Assembly: GCA_011317545.1 (NCBI GenBank)
Contig: WUJK01000004.1
Location: 620,001 to 684,000 of the forward strand
Source: Coniella vitis
Taxonomy: Eukaryota; Ascomycota; Sordariomycetes; Diaporthales; Schizoparmaceae
Length of the DNA: 64,000 nt
Reading direction: 5' to 3'
The notes under the pieces are model-generated. The model saw only the letters and a list, made by a program, of their open reading frames with translations, did no database searches and was not told where the DNA came from. Within the stretch, counting starts at the first letter, position 1. Every line of letters begins with the position of its first letter. Of this stretch, positions 11,373 through 23,494 are shown one piece after another. The translations under genes were made by a program, and so were the position numbers.

Positions 11373-13028
11373 CTACTGTGAAGAGCTCCCGGCACCGAGC
11401 GTCTCCAAGTGTCGCTGTCCAAAGGTACCAATTCTGGCGATAATCGCAGCGAATGAGTAAAACACGTCCAGCTCGGCTTGGTTTCCATACTAAATGCCAT
11501 GAACAATGTTAGGCCCCAGATTCAATCCAGTGAGAGGCGGATATACGTACAAATACAAACGCACCAGCTTCTTCTTTATGGTTCTCACCATTTGGGGGAT
11601 GATTGAGCCACGTAACCTCCTCGGGTTCATAAAATTGCTCGGGGCGCGCTGCCATGTCCGGGTCATAGTCCCATAGGAATCTCATCCTCCTATCCCCCTG
11701 TGCCAGGAAAGATTGATCGGCGAGAGATTCGTCAGAATCATACTCCTCTCTGTTACGAAATGTTGTCTCATCGAGCACAGAGTCCACTTGAGTATCATGG
11801 GTGAACCGAAGGAGAGCCTGGTAGACGACCATGTCGATGCCTTTAAGGTTGTATTTCAGATGGTCATGGGATGCTCTGGCAGTGTGTGGGTAGGCATGTA
11901 AGCAGGTGAAACCAATTGTACCACCTAAATACAAGCATTAATAAAAGGTGCTCAGGCGACAATATATGATAGTCACTCGAAATAGAGCCACCTTACCGTC
12001 AGGAAGGAAATCAGGACACCTCATCAGCTGGTCTAGAGACGAATAGAAAACAAGCGACGTCTCGTCGAATGCTCGGAGGGTCTCTGGTATGGAGCTTGAG
12101 GCGCTGAGGCTCCAGTACAAATTGTAGGTCAGTGTTACCCGATGCCCTTCTGCTACCTCCATGATCTCGTGCTCGCAGTCGGCGAAGAAAGCGGCCCATT
12201 GGATAGTGGAGGCACTCTTGGGGGCCCAGTCGTAGACGACTTCCCGGGCCTGGTGTCGAACGGCGAGCTGACCTCTCTTGAATGGATGCGGAAGGCAGAC
12301 GACCAAGGAGCCCATGTGGTCCTTTGAGCGGGGAGTGTCGACATGTGTCTTGAATTTGCCCGCAGGCCCTGAGTAGATCTGCTTGCTCGATAAGTCTCTC
12401 TTGAGTCCTTCGGTAGCAGAGCATGGGGAAAGGTGCATACATTCAATTTGTAGAGCTGCGCCCGAATAGCACGGAAGCTAGCGTGCGACTGATAGTGGCT
12501 GCCGGCCAGAGCCTGAGAGACAGTATCAATCACTCCGTACTCGTAGGGAGTGAAGTTGGTGCAGAAGTCTTCGGTGTCCATCTTGCCAGCCTTGCGGTAC
12601 TCCTCATCGAGAACGTCTTTCATCCCTTTGCCAAACGTGGCCGGAGCGCAGTCGTCCACTAGCTTCTGAAATGAGTTTCCGTCCTCAACAGCGGGAAGAG
12701 AGACCATGCTTCCGTCGCTGATGGATCCACGACTCCAGCGAATCGTCAAGGGGAGAGGATTGTGAGCAGCAGCAGCGTCGATGGTGCCGCCAATAGTGAA
12801 GAGGGTTTTGTCTGCGGTGTCATTGAGCACCCGAGAAAGCTTTCTCAAGGCATCGTCTGCTCCGACACGCACGCTGGGACTTGATTCGCTCTCTTGCGTT
12901 TCGTTGCGGAGCAAATCTCCCCTCTGGTCGTCGTCGGCATGGTCCTCGTCACCAAGCTTCTGTTGTTTGGACGGAGGCGAGCCAGAAGAGACTGCTATTT
13001 CTTCGTTGGCTTGACGCGTTGAAGCCAT
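11373..13028 (-). CDS. 2OG-Fe(II) oxygenase-like protein (prolyl-4-hydroxylase fold)
   Basis: Predicted iron/2-oxoglutarate dioxygenase-like protein of a fungal family; substrate unknown. Four exons, 13028-12441, 12378-11997, 11924-11551 and 11489-11373, with introns of 61-72 bp, splice to 1461 nt, or 486 residues, ending at TAG. The iron ligands are visible: HVD in KFKTHVDTPRS and the distal His in CEHEIMEV, with R in the following GHRVTLTYNLY as the likely 2OG contact. LPLTIRW, LYKLNIYSGPAGKFKTH and DGGTIGFTCLHAYPH, all rebuilt across introns, are typical of this family. The N terminus (about 1-70) is acidic and low-complexity with PPSKQQKLGDED, possibly nuclear. No lesion seen. Biological role not inferable. 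Confidence 0.8.
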
Positions 13029-14326
13029 TTTATCACTTGGTCAAGGTTAAATAGGTAAGGTGCGCAGAGAGTGTAAGTTGGTATACTGGACTCATAAATA
13101 ACAGGAGAAACAAAGACAAAGAAATGGGAAAAGGGTGAAATATATGTCTGCCTAATAGCATTGTCTTAGAAGCCCAGGCAGAAGTGTTGGTGCCAGTGCG
13201 GGGTAGCTTGGGTAACGTAGGCATCTATCTGGTCGAGATGAAAGACTGATCATAGTGGTTACATTAATATCAAAAGTTTTATGGAGATTATTCTAAATAC
13301 AATTAGAATTCCTACCAGGTTTGATAGGTAATATCACTATTAGGGGCTTTAATCATATATATATCAATAATGGACTAAAGCGTGTCCGTTAAAATTTGGC
13401 TGGATACTTATCTTCTTTCATTCTTAAACCTGCCGGTGTACAGCAGGACAACACGGAGAGTGTGTTGTGTGTGTATACTGACATTGATGTGAGTGATTTG
13501 TTGTAAATCTAGCTACGAGACGCGTGCCAACGCGTCTCAACACAAATATAGTAGGCCGACCGCCCACGTGAGCTCGGGTCATGACTGCTCAAAGTGCAAA
13601 CTGGCGGCCACTGCAAAACCCGGGCTTTGCGTTTAACCTATACAGTCCTATACTAGCCCATCGCAGTGTAAAAGCCCTGGAAAGGGCGCATGTGAAAATT
13701 TTGTCACAGAAACTGCCACTTGATCTTCCTCCCTCAGGCTTGCTTGCGGTCTTTTGACAAGTGCTACGGCTGTTGCACCCGATCCATCACGAATCAGCCT
13801 GCGTTTTATCGCACAAGAACACAAGCAGTTTCACTTACACAGAGATTTGTTTGATTGTCTACACATGACTCTAGAAAGCCAAGCTTCTCATTTTAAAAAC
13901 ACATCTGAGAAAGAGAGTCCCGAGATATTAAAAAGTCGAAGGAGTTAGAAGACAAACGCAAGGACACACCCTCGACGGCTTCGGTTGAATTATTTTGTAA
14001 TAATGTACAGCATGGGTCCCCGATCACTCAAATGAAACTCGCAGATTTATGCGGCTCGTAGCAGTATATCGAACGTTACCCAAATCAGATCGTATTGCAA
14101 TGTCCGTGAATATGGTATTGAATACGATGAAATTTACTCACACACCCCGTCTGGAATTCTTGCACGATCTACTAATGGTTAAACCATGCTGTCGTTTCCA
14201 AGTTTCGAAGACTGACTGTCAGACGTGCCTTCATCCTTGCGCTCGTGGCTTGCATTCTTTTCTGGAGGTGTGCTTGACAATGAATCTGTTCCAGTACATT
14301 TTGGTTAGTTTGTTCGGAAAGCCTGA
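13029..14326. other. intergenic, 1.3 kb
   Basis: Upstream of the oxygenase gene. Partly AT-rich (about 13255-13380), with no supportable gene. Plus-strand frames at 13754 and 14049 are short and featureless. It contains the hairpin listed at 13517-13538. Confidence 0.4.
13517..13538. promoter_or_regulatory. perfect 8-bp hairpin with two ACGCGT boxes
   Basis: GAGACGCG, a six-base loop (TGCCAA) and CGCGTCTC form a perfect inverted repeat about 490 bp upstream of the oxygenase ATG. Each arm joins the loop or flank to give ACGCGT-like cores, the box bound by MBF-type cell-cycle factors in fungi. The inverted repeat is seen directly; a regulatory role is a guess. Confidence 0.2.
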
Positions 14327-16700
14327 CTAACAAGGTGCTGGACTTAACATACTTATAAGATCCCCCGCGCGCGCTTCAAAGAATGCGAACATAAGGCTGA
14401 GAATGTAGAGAATAATAATAGTGACAGCCAAAGAAGCGAAAGAGAATTCAACCATGGACACAATGAGGCTGTTACCAGGCGCACCACCCATGCTAAAGAA
14501 GCTTGTTGCGAAGCCGAGTGGTAGGAAGATGACTGTAGCGTAGGTGAAGTAGCGAATATGCCCGTCCTGACGGCGCTCGCGTGCAGCTCGGTCGCGATCC
14601 AGTCTGTCACGACAGCTCTTTCGACTCGTAATGATAAAGTCCCTCAGCTTGTGGAAGTCATCGCGCATGCTCTCCAAATCTCCGGTCCTGGTCTCTACCC
14701 TCCCGAGTAGTTTGTTAATGGCTGTTCGATATTTCTTTTCATCATTCTCCGTCCATCTGGGCCTCTCTTTGCCGCGGTTGCGCTCTCTGTTATTTCATTT
14801 CTGTAGCGTATGAAGCACAGACGTCAAGTCCTCTTCAACCAGTTAAAGAATCTGCACATGTTTCTGCCACTTCTTCATCGACTCTTCATTTGTGGTATCG
14901 AGCAGGTCTGCTGTTGCAAGGTTTCCACTGATGCCCAAATCGGCCTTGATCTGCTCGGATATTTCTCGAGATTCTTGATGGATAGTGTCAAGTATATACT
15001 CAACAAAGAATGACTCGAGAAACTTTCTCTGCCATGTTGACTTGTTTGGATTGATATTCAATCTCTTCTTTGTTGAGGGCATCCGTTCTACGAAATGGCA
15101 AGTCCAATATCGATCGAAGAAATCGCCGTCGAAGCGGAATGATATCGAAGCAGGTACTATTCGAGAATCATCCTTGCCTGGGAAGGACGTATGAAGCTTT
15201 GGATTGGTTGCAAGGCTTGGGCAAATTTGTTCTGCCTCCACCTTTGTGGTCAACAGATAAAAGCTCAGTTGTAACTCAGTCTGCCATTCGTTGAGGAGAA
15301 GGCTGGTATCGTCCCAAACATTTTTAGCAGAGCTAGCATGTCGTTTAAGAACTCATGGATAGGATCGTGTTCACGCCCCGGGCTAAAATGTCGGATGATA
15401 GAGGTCGTTTTCTGGTCAAGTACTCGCACCAAGATAAGTCTCTTCTTAGCTGTCCAAGCGGACCTAGGTATTCTCAGATACTGTTCCAGCTTGTCATGCG
15501 TCCTAAAGCTTTCGGGTTTTTTGACCTTGAGCTCATCCTTTGGGCGTCTACCTTGCTGTTTCCTTTTCTCTGTATTTAGAATATCCACATGCATGCAAGG
15601 AACGTTTGGAGCTTTCTCAGCGATCGACCCGGCGTTTCCTTTCTTTAACCGTGAGTCAAGTTGTAGATATCTCCGAAATAGAGTAGTGATTTCCTCAGCA
15701 GATTGCTCGGAGCACTTGTCTTTTGGGGCATCTAAGCTGCTTGTTGATTGTTCTGAAATGGAAGGGTCCTTTTCCATCTCGTCAATTTTGACGAGATCAC
15801 CAAGAAGGAAGTCGGGGTATTTGTACAATCACTCGTCCTTATATAAGCTGCAATTGGTCGTAGAGATGTTGTTGTCGAACAGCAAGAATTTCTTCATCGC
15901 AAAGGTTCGTTGGCTGTCTTCGGCCTGCTTCGGAGCGGACGTGCTGTCTTCGTGTTCGTGGCTCACATTGTTTCGCGGTTTGTAGAATATTACAGCGGGC
16001 TCTGTGATGGCTTCTCTCCTTGTAGGATGGGTGGGTTTGTCCACGAGCGAGGTCAATATCCCGCTCGCGCTGGATAGGAGGATATAGTGAATTTCAAAAC
16101 CGGTGTGGTAGAAAAAGTCCCGTTCCCTTTCGTCCCTGAACATGGCGGGCTCTCTGTCGTGTTCGTCCAAATAGCCAGGAAAGAACGCATCAGATCCAGT
16201 CGACTTGATCAGCCTTGTGATACAGCTCTTGGCAAGGCTACTTCCTGGGCTTGCTTTGTTAAGCCTATAACCTCTTATGCCCATGGCCACGCCCAAGGCA
16301 TAACGAAGGGTTTTTTGCCATTCGAGATCCATGTTCTCTTCGTAAAACAGCTGCTCGCGTATTGTATTATCCCAAAGCTGTTTGAATGAACTTTCAAAGG
16401 AAAAGAATCCGTCGTCCTCGCCGTAGAGTAATATGCTATCGCGTGCGTGAAACAGAAGCCTTGTTCGGCTCGCAGAGCGTTCTACAGCGAGCATCCTCTT
16501 ATGCGAGTCATCGTTGATGGTTGTAAAGCGCTGCAGCACGCCGCGTTGTACCTTTCTGGGATCTAGGCGCTTCTGGATGGTTGCAAACTTCCTATCGCTT
16601 CCCGATCCAGGTTCATTTGGACCTCACTGGTCACAGGCCGGTATCCTTCTGAAATTTCGCCCGGGAATAGACGGCGCAGTATAGCCCGTTGGTTTTCAGC
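14327..16700 (-). pseudogene. CorA-like Mg2+ transporter-type protein, broken
   Basis: Remnant of a fungal CorA-like membrane protein. The upstream part (LFHARDSILLYGEDDGFFSF) and the C-terminal pair of membrane helices (YFTYATVIFLPLGFATSFFSM, then VTIIILYILSLMFAFF) are recognisable. The canonical GMN loop after the first helix reads MGGAP. Lesions: in-frame TGA at 15829-15831; a frame change at the five-T run 15321-15325, where one more base would restore the frame into NEWQTELQLSFYLLT; TAA at 14843-14845 (CAA-to-TAA is a RIP-type change); and TGA at 14795-14797. The frame is otherwise long and coding-like, so loss looks recent or the locus is under weak RIP. Upstream of 16560 the frame changes again and the true start is not found. 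Confidence 0.7.
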
Positions 16701-17731
16701 CAGCGTGTCATTGGTTTCTTGAAGGTTCGAAGTTGGACGGACTTTTGTGGCATTTTCGTCGAGGAACTTCAGGGCCTCTCAGTGCATTATGCAGTACTAT
16801 GTAGAATCTCCATCCGTTCTTGTTCCGACACCTGTGCTTGAATAGTGAGAAAATCGATAAGGCACCGTCTTCAAGTGTCTCACTGTAATCGGAATTGTAC
16901 TTGCTGCGATGCGGCACTGCGCGGTTTCAGTATTTTTGCCTGTGTCTGTAGACATCATCATCCCTGTCGAGCCTTACACTTTTTCTCTACTGCCGTCACT
17001 GAGGCGTCTTTGACCTTATGCAGTCGTCGCGAAGCTCACGAAAAAAAAAAAAAGGCTCGTCTCCAAGAGAAACTTATTTGCAAGCTTCCACAACAGAAAA
17101 TAGCTATACTAAGCAGTAGCCGTAGCCGCAAAGGTACTCCTTCCTTCTTTCCTCCTGCACGTTTACTTCTCAATACACACAATCACCACCCGTTTTGTAA
17201 CTGCACTCTGATAGACTTTGAGATGCAGATAATAGCAAAGTAATTGATGATTCTACAGTCATCGTTCTGGGATGTTCCACTGCTCTGCTCGTCCTTAAGC
17301 GTACAGTAGAGTTGAGGTAAATAGCGCTGGCAGACGTCGCAAGGAAAATAAATTAACATTGCCGTCGAACCCAGTAGATATAACATGTTCTCCCAAGTAC
17401 GTCTAGAAATGATCGGCCTCGTATCCCACTACTTACTTTTGTAGATCTGCCTCCGTATACTGCAATTGATGTGTATCATGATTCATAAGGGTATTCACGG
17501 TGAGCAGCTCGGCCAGACATGGTCAGAAGTCAGTTGATGTTTTCATGCGTTGTCGATTACTCCTCAGTCGCATCTTCACGACCCCAGCCAATGAGTGAGG
17601 TCGGATCCAACCTTTAGAAGTGGTTTCATCTTTAGGCCAGGTCCTTTTCTAATATAAAGACTACATGCCCCTTCCCGATGATGACTTGAATAGCAACCAC
17701 TTCAAGTATGGGCGAAAAACACCGTCCTCCA
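16701..17731. other. intergenic, 1 kb
   Basis: No supportable gene. It includes a 14-A run at 17041-17054. A minus frame at 16708-16917 could be a decayed 5' part of the CorA-like pseudogene. Confidence 0.4.
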
Positions 17732-18034
17732 TCATGCGCTTGGTCTGTGGCATTGATAGGTCTTATTCTGCATGGAACCTGCCTTACCCTGGCAAGCAGT
17801 GCAGGTCTTCCACTTTCTCAACTTGTTTTTGCACACTGAGCAGTCGGCATTGCCATTGCTGTGTGTCGGGCCGCTGCCATACCCGCACTTCTCCTCATTA
17901 TTCCCGCATCCCTGACAAGTTGTGCAGGTCACCCACTCCTGTTTGGTGATCTTTCCATAAGAGGAGAGTGGCATCTTACAAGTGCTGCACAACGCACTGC
18001 CGCCCGTGCCAGACGACGATCCTTGACCTGACAT
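17732..18034 (-). CDS. small CxxC-rich (zinc-ribbon-like) protein
   Basis: About 100 residues from the ATG at 18034 (A at -3). It carries paired C-x2-C motifs: CSTC, CTTCQGC, CSVC and CTAC, the last two spaced like a degenerate zinc ribbon or DnaJ-type Cys-rich module. The N terminus is Gly/Ser-rich (SGQGSSSGTGGS), and no TM or signal peptide is seen. A GTAAGT donor at 18132 and CTAAC branch plus CTCTAG acceptor signals near 18070 indicate a 5' UTR intron, so the in-frame upstream extension to 18124 is probably intronic. Zinc binding and fold are inferred; the family was not recognised. Confidence 0.6.
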   Translation of the reverse strand: MSGQGSSSGTGGSALCSTCKMPLSSYGKITKQEWVTCTTCQGCGNNEEKCGYGSGPTHSNGNADCSVCKNKLRKWKTCTACQGKAGSMQNKTYQCHRPSA

Positions 18035-19058
18035 CTTTGGCAAGCAATTCTGGTTTGTGGCAGGCGTAGGGCTAGAGGCCGGGTTAGTGTTGGTGAGTTG
18101 GCCAAGATGGGTGGCAAGACGCAATACTTACTTGCTGAGTTCAGGGCACAGTAGCAAAGACCTCTTGGGTAAGATTCGTGGGTAGTGTCTGATGGGTAGT
18201 GCTCTCGGATGCGTCAAAAAGATATCGTGGCCAGATTAGGGTCTGTGATTGCTGCTGAATTGTGTCTTGGGCAACTTATTCGGTGTTCTCCTTGTTGTTG
18301 ATGTAGATTTGGGAAAAGGAATGTCGACTTCACCCAAGGAATAAGCCTTGATTTATACTGGATAAAGTTGTAGCCAAGAAGCAAGATTGTGTGTTAATTG
18401 AGCTGCTGTGGTGATTAGCGGAGATGCAATTGTTCATAGGATCTAAGTAATTATAGATCAGAGTCATTCACCAAGCTAACAACATTCAGTCTGATAATGC
18501 ATGAACCTCACCTTGTTGAAACGGGTCTCCAAGTCACCATCGGTCAAATGGCTAATGTTAAGCGTTTACTAGATATACTACTGGTCACTCGAGTAGTCTT
18601 GTGTCACTGGAACCATATGCACAATCGAGCTAGAATATGAGAGAGTGACTATAAGCTTGCCAAGGTATATTTCCGTGGAGAGCCCGAGTAGAGTCTACCC
18701 AAGCTGGGAGATGTTCAAAGCAATCAGGCCGAGGATGGAATGTACGGAGAGCCTCGCTTTAGTGCTCTTCAATCGTCCCTGTAAGCTAAGCACCAAGAAC
18801 CGGGTCGCGGCTCACTACGCCAACGACGTTAGGAGAAGAGAATCTGGTACTTCTAAGCCACAGCTCTGGTTTGATAAGCTTAGCATAACTCGCATACATC
18901 CCACAGACGTCAATCAGATAGCCAAGCAGTGCTGCTACCTTGATGGTTTCGTAGAGCATCTTTTGTCTCTTTTCCTTGCTAGAATCCTGTCACCAGCGGA
19001 TAATTCGCATATTGCCAAAGGATTGCTAGAGAGCATTTCTTGGGTTATATGCAAAAGT
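18035..19058. other. intergenic, 1 kb
   Basis: Holds the 5' UTR (18132-18350 region) of the CxxC gene and the 3' flank of the P450. The plus-strand frame 18645-19091 runs into the P450 3' end and shows no domain, so it is not called. Confidence 0.4.
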
Positions 19059-20898
19059 TCATCCCCGCAGTTGTTTCGTTTCTTTTGCTGACAACAGTAA
19101 TATGTAATCGTCCCCTTCTTTTATTCCCAGGATACCAGCTCCAGCGCCAGATTTTGTATCAAGCCTTGGAAAATCGGTTTGAGGAGTGATGTTAAAGCGT
19201 TGAATGAGAAGCGCCAGGAATACCAATGTTTCACTTCGCGACATAAATCGACCAGGACATAGCATGTTTCCTCCGCCAAAGGGGGTGTAATTCTTGCTTC
19301 TCAGCAGAGTCTCATCCTTCAGAAAGCGCGTGGCACTTAGCTGCAGGGGATTTGGCCCCCAGGCTTCATCAGAAGTCAGCAATTGTCGGTGTGCCAGCAG
19401 CAGCGTCGCTCCTTTCGGCAAAGGCTTGCCTAAGGCTGAGACTGTCGGTTCTACTAACTCGCGAAGAGAGATAGGGCTGTCGACGAGACGAAGGACCTCG
19501 TGGTAGACTGACTTGAGGAGGACGCATTCAGTGAGTTCTTTGCGGAGTCCAGGGAGGGATGTCGCGCGACCGGAAGCTAATGAGATTTCGTGTTGAAGCG
19601 AGGCAAGCAGTTCAGGAGAATGCAGGCAGTAACAAACGAGCCAGAAACACATTCTCCATAGATTCGTGTTGAAGCTGATGTATTCGTCAGTCAGCAAATA
19701 ATACATAAGCAGAGAGTTTCTGACAACCGAGGACATTGTGTAAATTGGTAAGCCGATATTTACTTACACCCAAAAGATCATAGCCAGCCAGCCCGCAATA
19801 TCACAGACATCTACACCTCTGGCCCTCATTTCCCGTTCCAGTGTTGTCGCTAAGAATGATGCACCGGGTCGTTTGTCTTGGGGAAGCTGCAGGTAGTCGT
19901 GGATGGACCGCTGCAGCCTTTTCATCGCATTCAAGGTTGAACTGGCCCAGGGTCTCGGAATATTGTATAGAAATATCCATAATCTGTCGTCGAAGAAGAG
20001 GAAGTGGTCGATGACTTCAGGATCTACTTCGAGGATTGCAGGTCCCAAGAAAGCAACTGTGGTGCTTTCCACTATCGTCTGACGGACAAGCTCAAGCAAA
20101 GACACGGTCTTCTTGTTCACGCCCGAGGATTGATTCCGGAGAATTGCCTTCTGGCTGAGGGTGTCCCAACGCATTCTTTCTTCTATCTGGGACAAGAACA
20201 TTGCTTCAAAGCCATCATATACCTCTCCTGGGAGGAGTTGTTTCTTGAGAAAGATACCGCCCATCTCTGCCATCGACTTGGGCCTTGGGTTGGATTGCAT
20301 GGCAGAGTCACTCGCTTCGAACGATTTAGACGGTGTTTTGCTGTACAATATATCAATACCGTTCTGGGAGATGCCAAACTGGCGCATAATCTGGCAAATT
20401 GAGGGTTTGTCATAATTGAAGATGTCGAGGCTGCCAAGTGCTTTGGAAATATCCAAAGGCGAGGTCATCACATAAAATGTTCGGCACCGCGGAAATATTT
20501 CCTGCAAATATCAGAACTCTGTCAATCAGCGCAAATGATATTGAACATACCTTCCCATATCGATAGTTCCATCCATATCTTTGAAGAAAGATATACCATG
20601 ACCTTTAACCTCCATTAGTTCTGCTTATATAACAAATTGCTCTACGCGTTATCTTCATCTCATACCTATACCTGTACACAGTATAGAACATTAATCAGTG
20701 CTTGACATTAATGCGCTATTTCTCTTGATACTGGCTCTGCTTACCAGGAATCCAATATGGAAGCTCTTTAACTTGGTGGGGATAAAGCAAAGGGCAAATT
20801 GTAAATCTCCATATCCTCCAGCCAAGCCACAGGGCTAAGAGCATTGCAAGGCACATTTCACGTGCGGTCAAAATGTCTGAAAGACCCAGGCAAAACAT
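19059..20898 (-). CDS. cytochrome P450, probable 1-nt frameshift
   Basis: Heme-thiolate monooxygenase, ER-anchored. Exons: 20898-20745, 20602-20551, 20501-19768 and 19674-19059. Motifs in order: N-terminal membrane helix, YPHQVKELPYWIPGHGISFF (proline hinge), an I-helix region rebuilt across the 19675-19767 intron (FWVFNTNLWRMCFWLVCY), ExxR as HEVLRL, SLRELVEP, and the heme loop PFGGGNMLCPGRFMS with its Cys. Spliced exons total 1556 nt, one short of a multiple of three. The break falls between DMGRKYF at the end of exon 2/start of exon 3 and PRCRTFYVMTSP, at the TTT run near 20491-20494. Either the gene is recently dead or this is a base error. The pattern resembles the CYP7/8-like fungal P450s of secondary or sterol metabolism; the subfamily is not resolved. 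Confidence 0.75.
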
Positions 20899-21627
20899 TG
20901 TATAAGGGACGGGAGGTTTGTAGAAAATGCACGCTAGCACAGCGAGAGAGTTTTTATCCGCAAAGTCTCAAGCCAGTGCTCAGCGCGCAATTGTAATAGT
21001 CTGGTCTGGTAAAGATAGCATTGGGCGAACTGATGTCCGTCTGGTAGAAACAGAATTGGAAATGCAGCCGTGAGATTGGCGGGTTTAACGTGAAAATATG
21101 GCATTCGAGGACAGAAAAGGTAGCGCATCCGAGAGATATTGCATACGGAGACGGATATGAGCTGTTTTCAGTCACCGCTTGACGATTCTACATCAGCGAG
21201 AATACCAACTGGATCTCGGGTGCGTCCTTGGAGATTATCTTTGGACGAACGCCTCCACTCGAGACGACGCGTGGTATGGTGCCACATCCCACTGCGCATG
21301 CTACTTCATGCCTATGTAGAGAGTACTTCTGGAAGTAATGGGTTTGTAACGTGCTTTCTGGGTGGATCATTGTGTCAAGAACCACTCCGAAGCATTTGGA
21401 CATTTCGGAGCTATCAATTACCTCAAATAGTCTGTAAAGCTAACAACATAACGACAAATCTCCTTGCGATTTGTGGTTAGGCACTTGTGACATGATGTCC
21501 AACTTCCTCCGAGAGCGGGTCGTGCCAGGTTATGAAGCACTCCGCTGTCTTACTATGTAGTGAGCCTGCAGATTTCTGCGTTGGGGCGCTTATGTTACCT
21601 TGACAGACCTGTAAAAACACAATATTG
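20899..21627. other. intergenic up to the repeat block
   Basis: P450 promoter side and left flank of the Copia element. Short frames only. Composition stays normal right up to the element edge, so RIP has not visibly leaked into this flank. Confidence 0.5.
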
Positions 21628-21632
21628 GAAGT

Positions 21633-21847
21633 TGTGAAAGTAGCATTCAACCCTAACCCGAAAGCCATTATATCAGCCTAACAATAGGTTTTATATAAGC
21701 AGAATAATAGCTTCGGCGATACTTAAATATTCGAATAATAGCTCTTTTTACAGCTAGATATATAGAAAGATATATACTCTTTTAACCTTTCTTTTATTTC
21801 GCCTATTTTAGCTAATAACTAAGCTTTATATATACTTTATTTTCTTT
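21633..21847 (+). repeat. left LTR of Copia E
   Basis: 215 bp, aligning along its whole length with 52377-52591 and with the complement of 61878-62092. The first ~45 bp keep CpA/TpG dinucleotides, whereas the rest is RIP-mutated. Preceded by GAAGT (21628-21632). Confidence 0.88.
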
Positions 21848-23012
21848 ATTATAAGCCCGGATATAAGCTAAACGGCTGGAATCTCCTTTTCCTAAGTAAA
21901 CGTATAAGCTTATTAGTTAAAATTACTTTTATTTAATATCTTTAATCCCTAATAACGGCGTAAATCGACTATCTAAGCCGTAAGAACCTACTTTTCTTAT
22001 AATAGCTTTAGAGGACTTTAAATATTAGGTAAAATATACGGATTCTATTACCTTTCCGGTATAATATATTACGCTTAGGGCTTATTATTAGTAAAAAGGT
22101 ATCTAGTCCGATATAAACCCTAAAGACCCTAATATATAAATAACTAGTCTAAGTATACCTATATAAATATAATCGGATAAAATACTATATAAAGGTCTTC
22201 TTAACGATTATAAGAAGACTTATAATAACTTAGATAAGGGATTTATACCTCCGATATAAGAATAATATTAGCGATTTTATAATAAATAGGTCCGAAATTA
22301 TTAAATCGGTCTATCGGCTAAGAAGGAGAAGAAAATAGCTTTCGAAAAGATCGCTACTTAGATTAATAAAACAGTCCTAGACTCTCTACTTTAGCCTATT
22401 TATATAAACCTTATTAAGATTAAAGATTAATAGATATTTAAAGACCTTATAAAGAAACTAAAAGAGGAATTATTACCTTCGGATATTATTATATAAAACT
22501 TCGTTTACTAAAAATATCTTATAATTCTCGAGAAGGCTAGATATCCGACTTTAGCTTCTAAATAGCTAAACGAGTATATATAGGCGTATATTTAAGCTAA
22601 AGTAAATAACCTTCCTAAAGCTATAGGAATATATATTACGGAGTTATTCCTTATAGCTATTTAATATCGCTTAGCTTTAGATTAGGTAATTCGAATATTA
22701 TAGGATTATATTATAAACTAGGTAATTAGTAAGGATATCTTATTTATTAAATATTATTCTAAGGCTTATTCTACCCTTCTTTTAATCGATTTAATCTTTA
22801 GTAAAGGGTTAAAGATAGGTATTAATATATTTAGTATATTAGTTTATACTAATTCGGTATAAAACGGTAATTCCGGTAAATCTTCTATTAATAAGAAGCG
22901 TTTAGATTATAAATATCTATATAAAACTTTATCTTATTATTATAACTAATAACTATAGATCTATTAATAGCTTAGATAGGTATATAATAGGACGAAACCG
23001 GATAACGCGGAG
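21848..23012 (+). pseudogene. Copia E gag region, RIP-destroyed
   Basis: A gag-like frame can be followed through many TAA/TAG stops (e.g. around 22560-22700: KARYPTLASK, LNEYIQAY, LPKAIGIY with stops at former CAA/CAG/TGG codons). It stops at the Gypsy A insertion and resumes at 46139. No product can be made. The exact gag start is not visible. Confidence 0.6.
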
Positions 23013-23494
23013 TATTATAACCTACGGTTATATAGGTTATAGGAATAGGCTAGCGCAACTATATACTAGCAAATCGGAACCTTAACGGACCGATAGGGAT
23101 CTCTTATATAATAAAGTTATACTAGATAATATAACTAGGGTTAGGGTTATATAGGATAAGGGTAGACCGTAAGGACCGTACTACGACTTTATTAACTTAG
23201 ACCGTAATAATCGATAAGCGATATCGTCGGTCTAAGGTACTATTTAGGGAATAGTAGTTAATAATAGAAGGATATAAGGATAGGAGTTTATAGCTTAATA
23301 TTAGATATTTTCCTTATAATCTTTAGTTATAAATCTAAGTATTATTTTATATAATAGGGTAATCCCTCTTAATTACTTATAATATTTAATATTACTCGAT
23401 AATATATAAAAACTTAAAGGTAATACTTCCCCGCCTACTAATATATAACTTATAGGTACTTCTAGAATCCGGGATTTAGGTAAGGATTATTATA
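23013..23494 (+). repeat. left LTR of Gypsy A
   Basis: 482 bp. It begins TATTATAACC (TGTTATGACC before RIP) and ends GGATTATTATA. It carries a TAGGGTTAGGGTTA telomere-like stretch at 23146-23159, and its central segment differs from those of B, C and D. Confidence 0.92.

Noticed and set aside
23140..23165. Chromosome end, suggested by TTAGGG repeats
   Set aside because: The tracts are only two to three units and sit inside LTRs flanked by element sequence.
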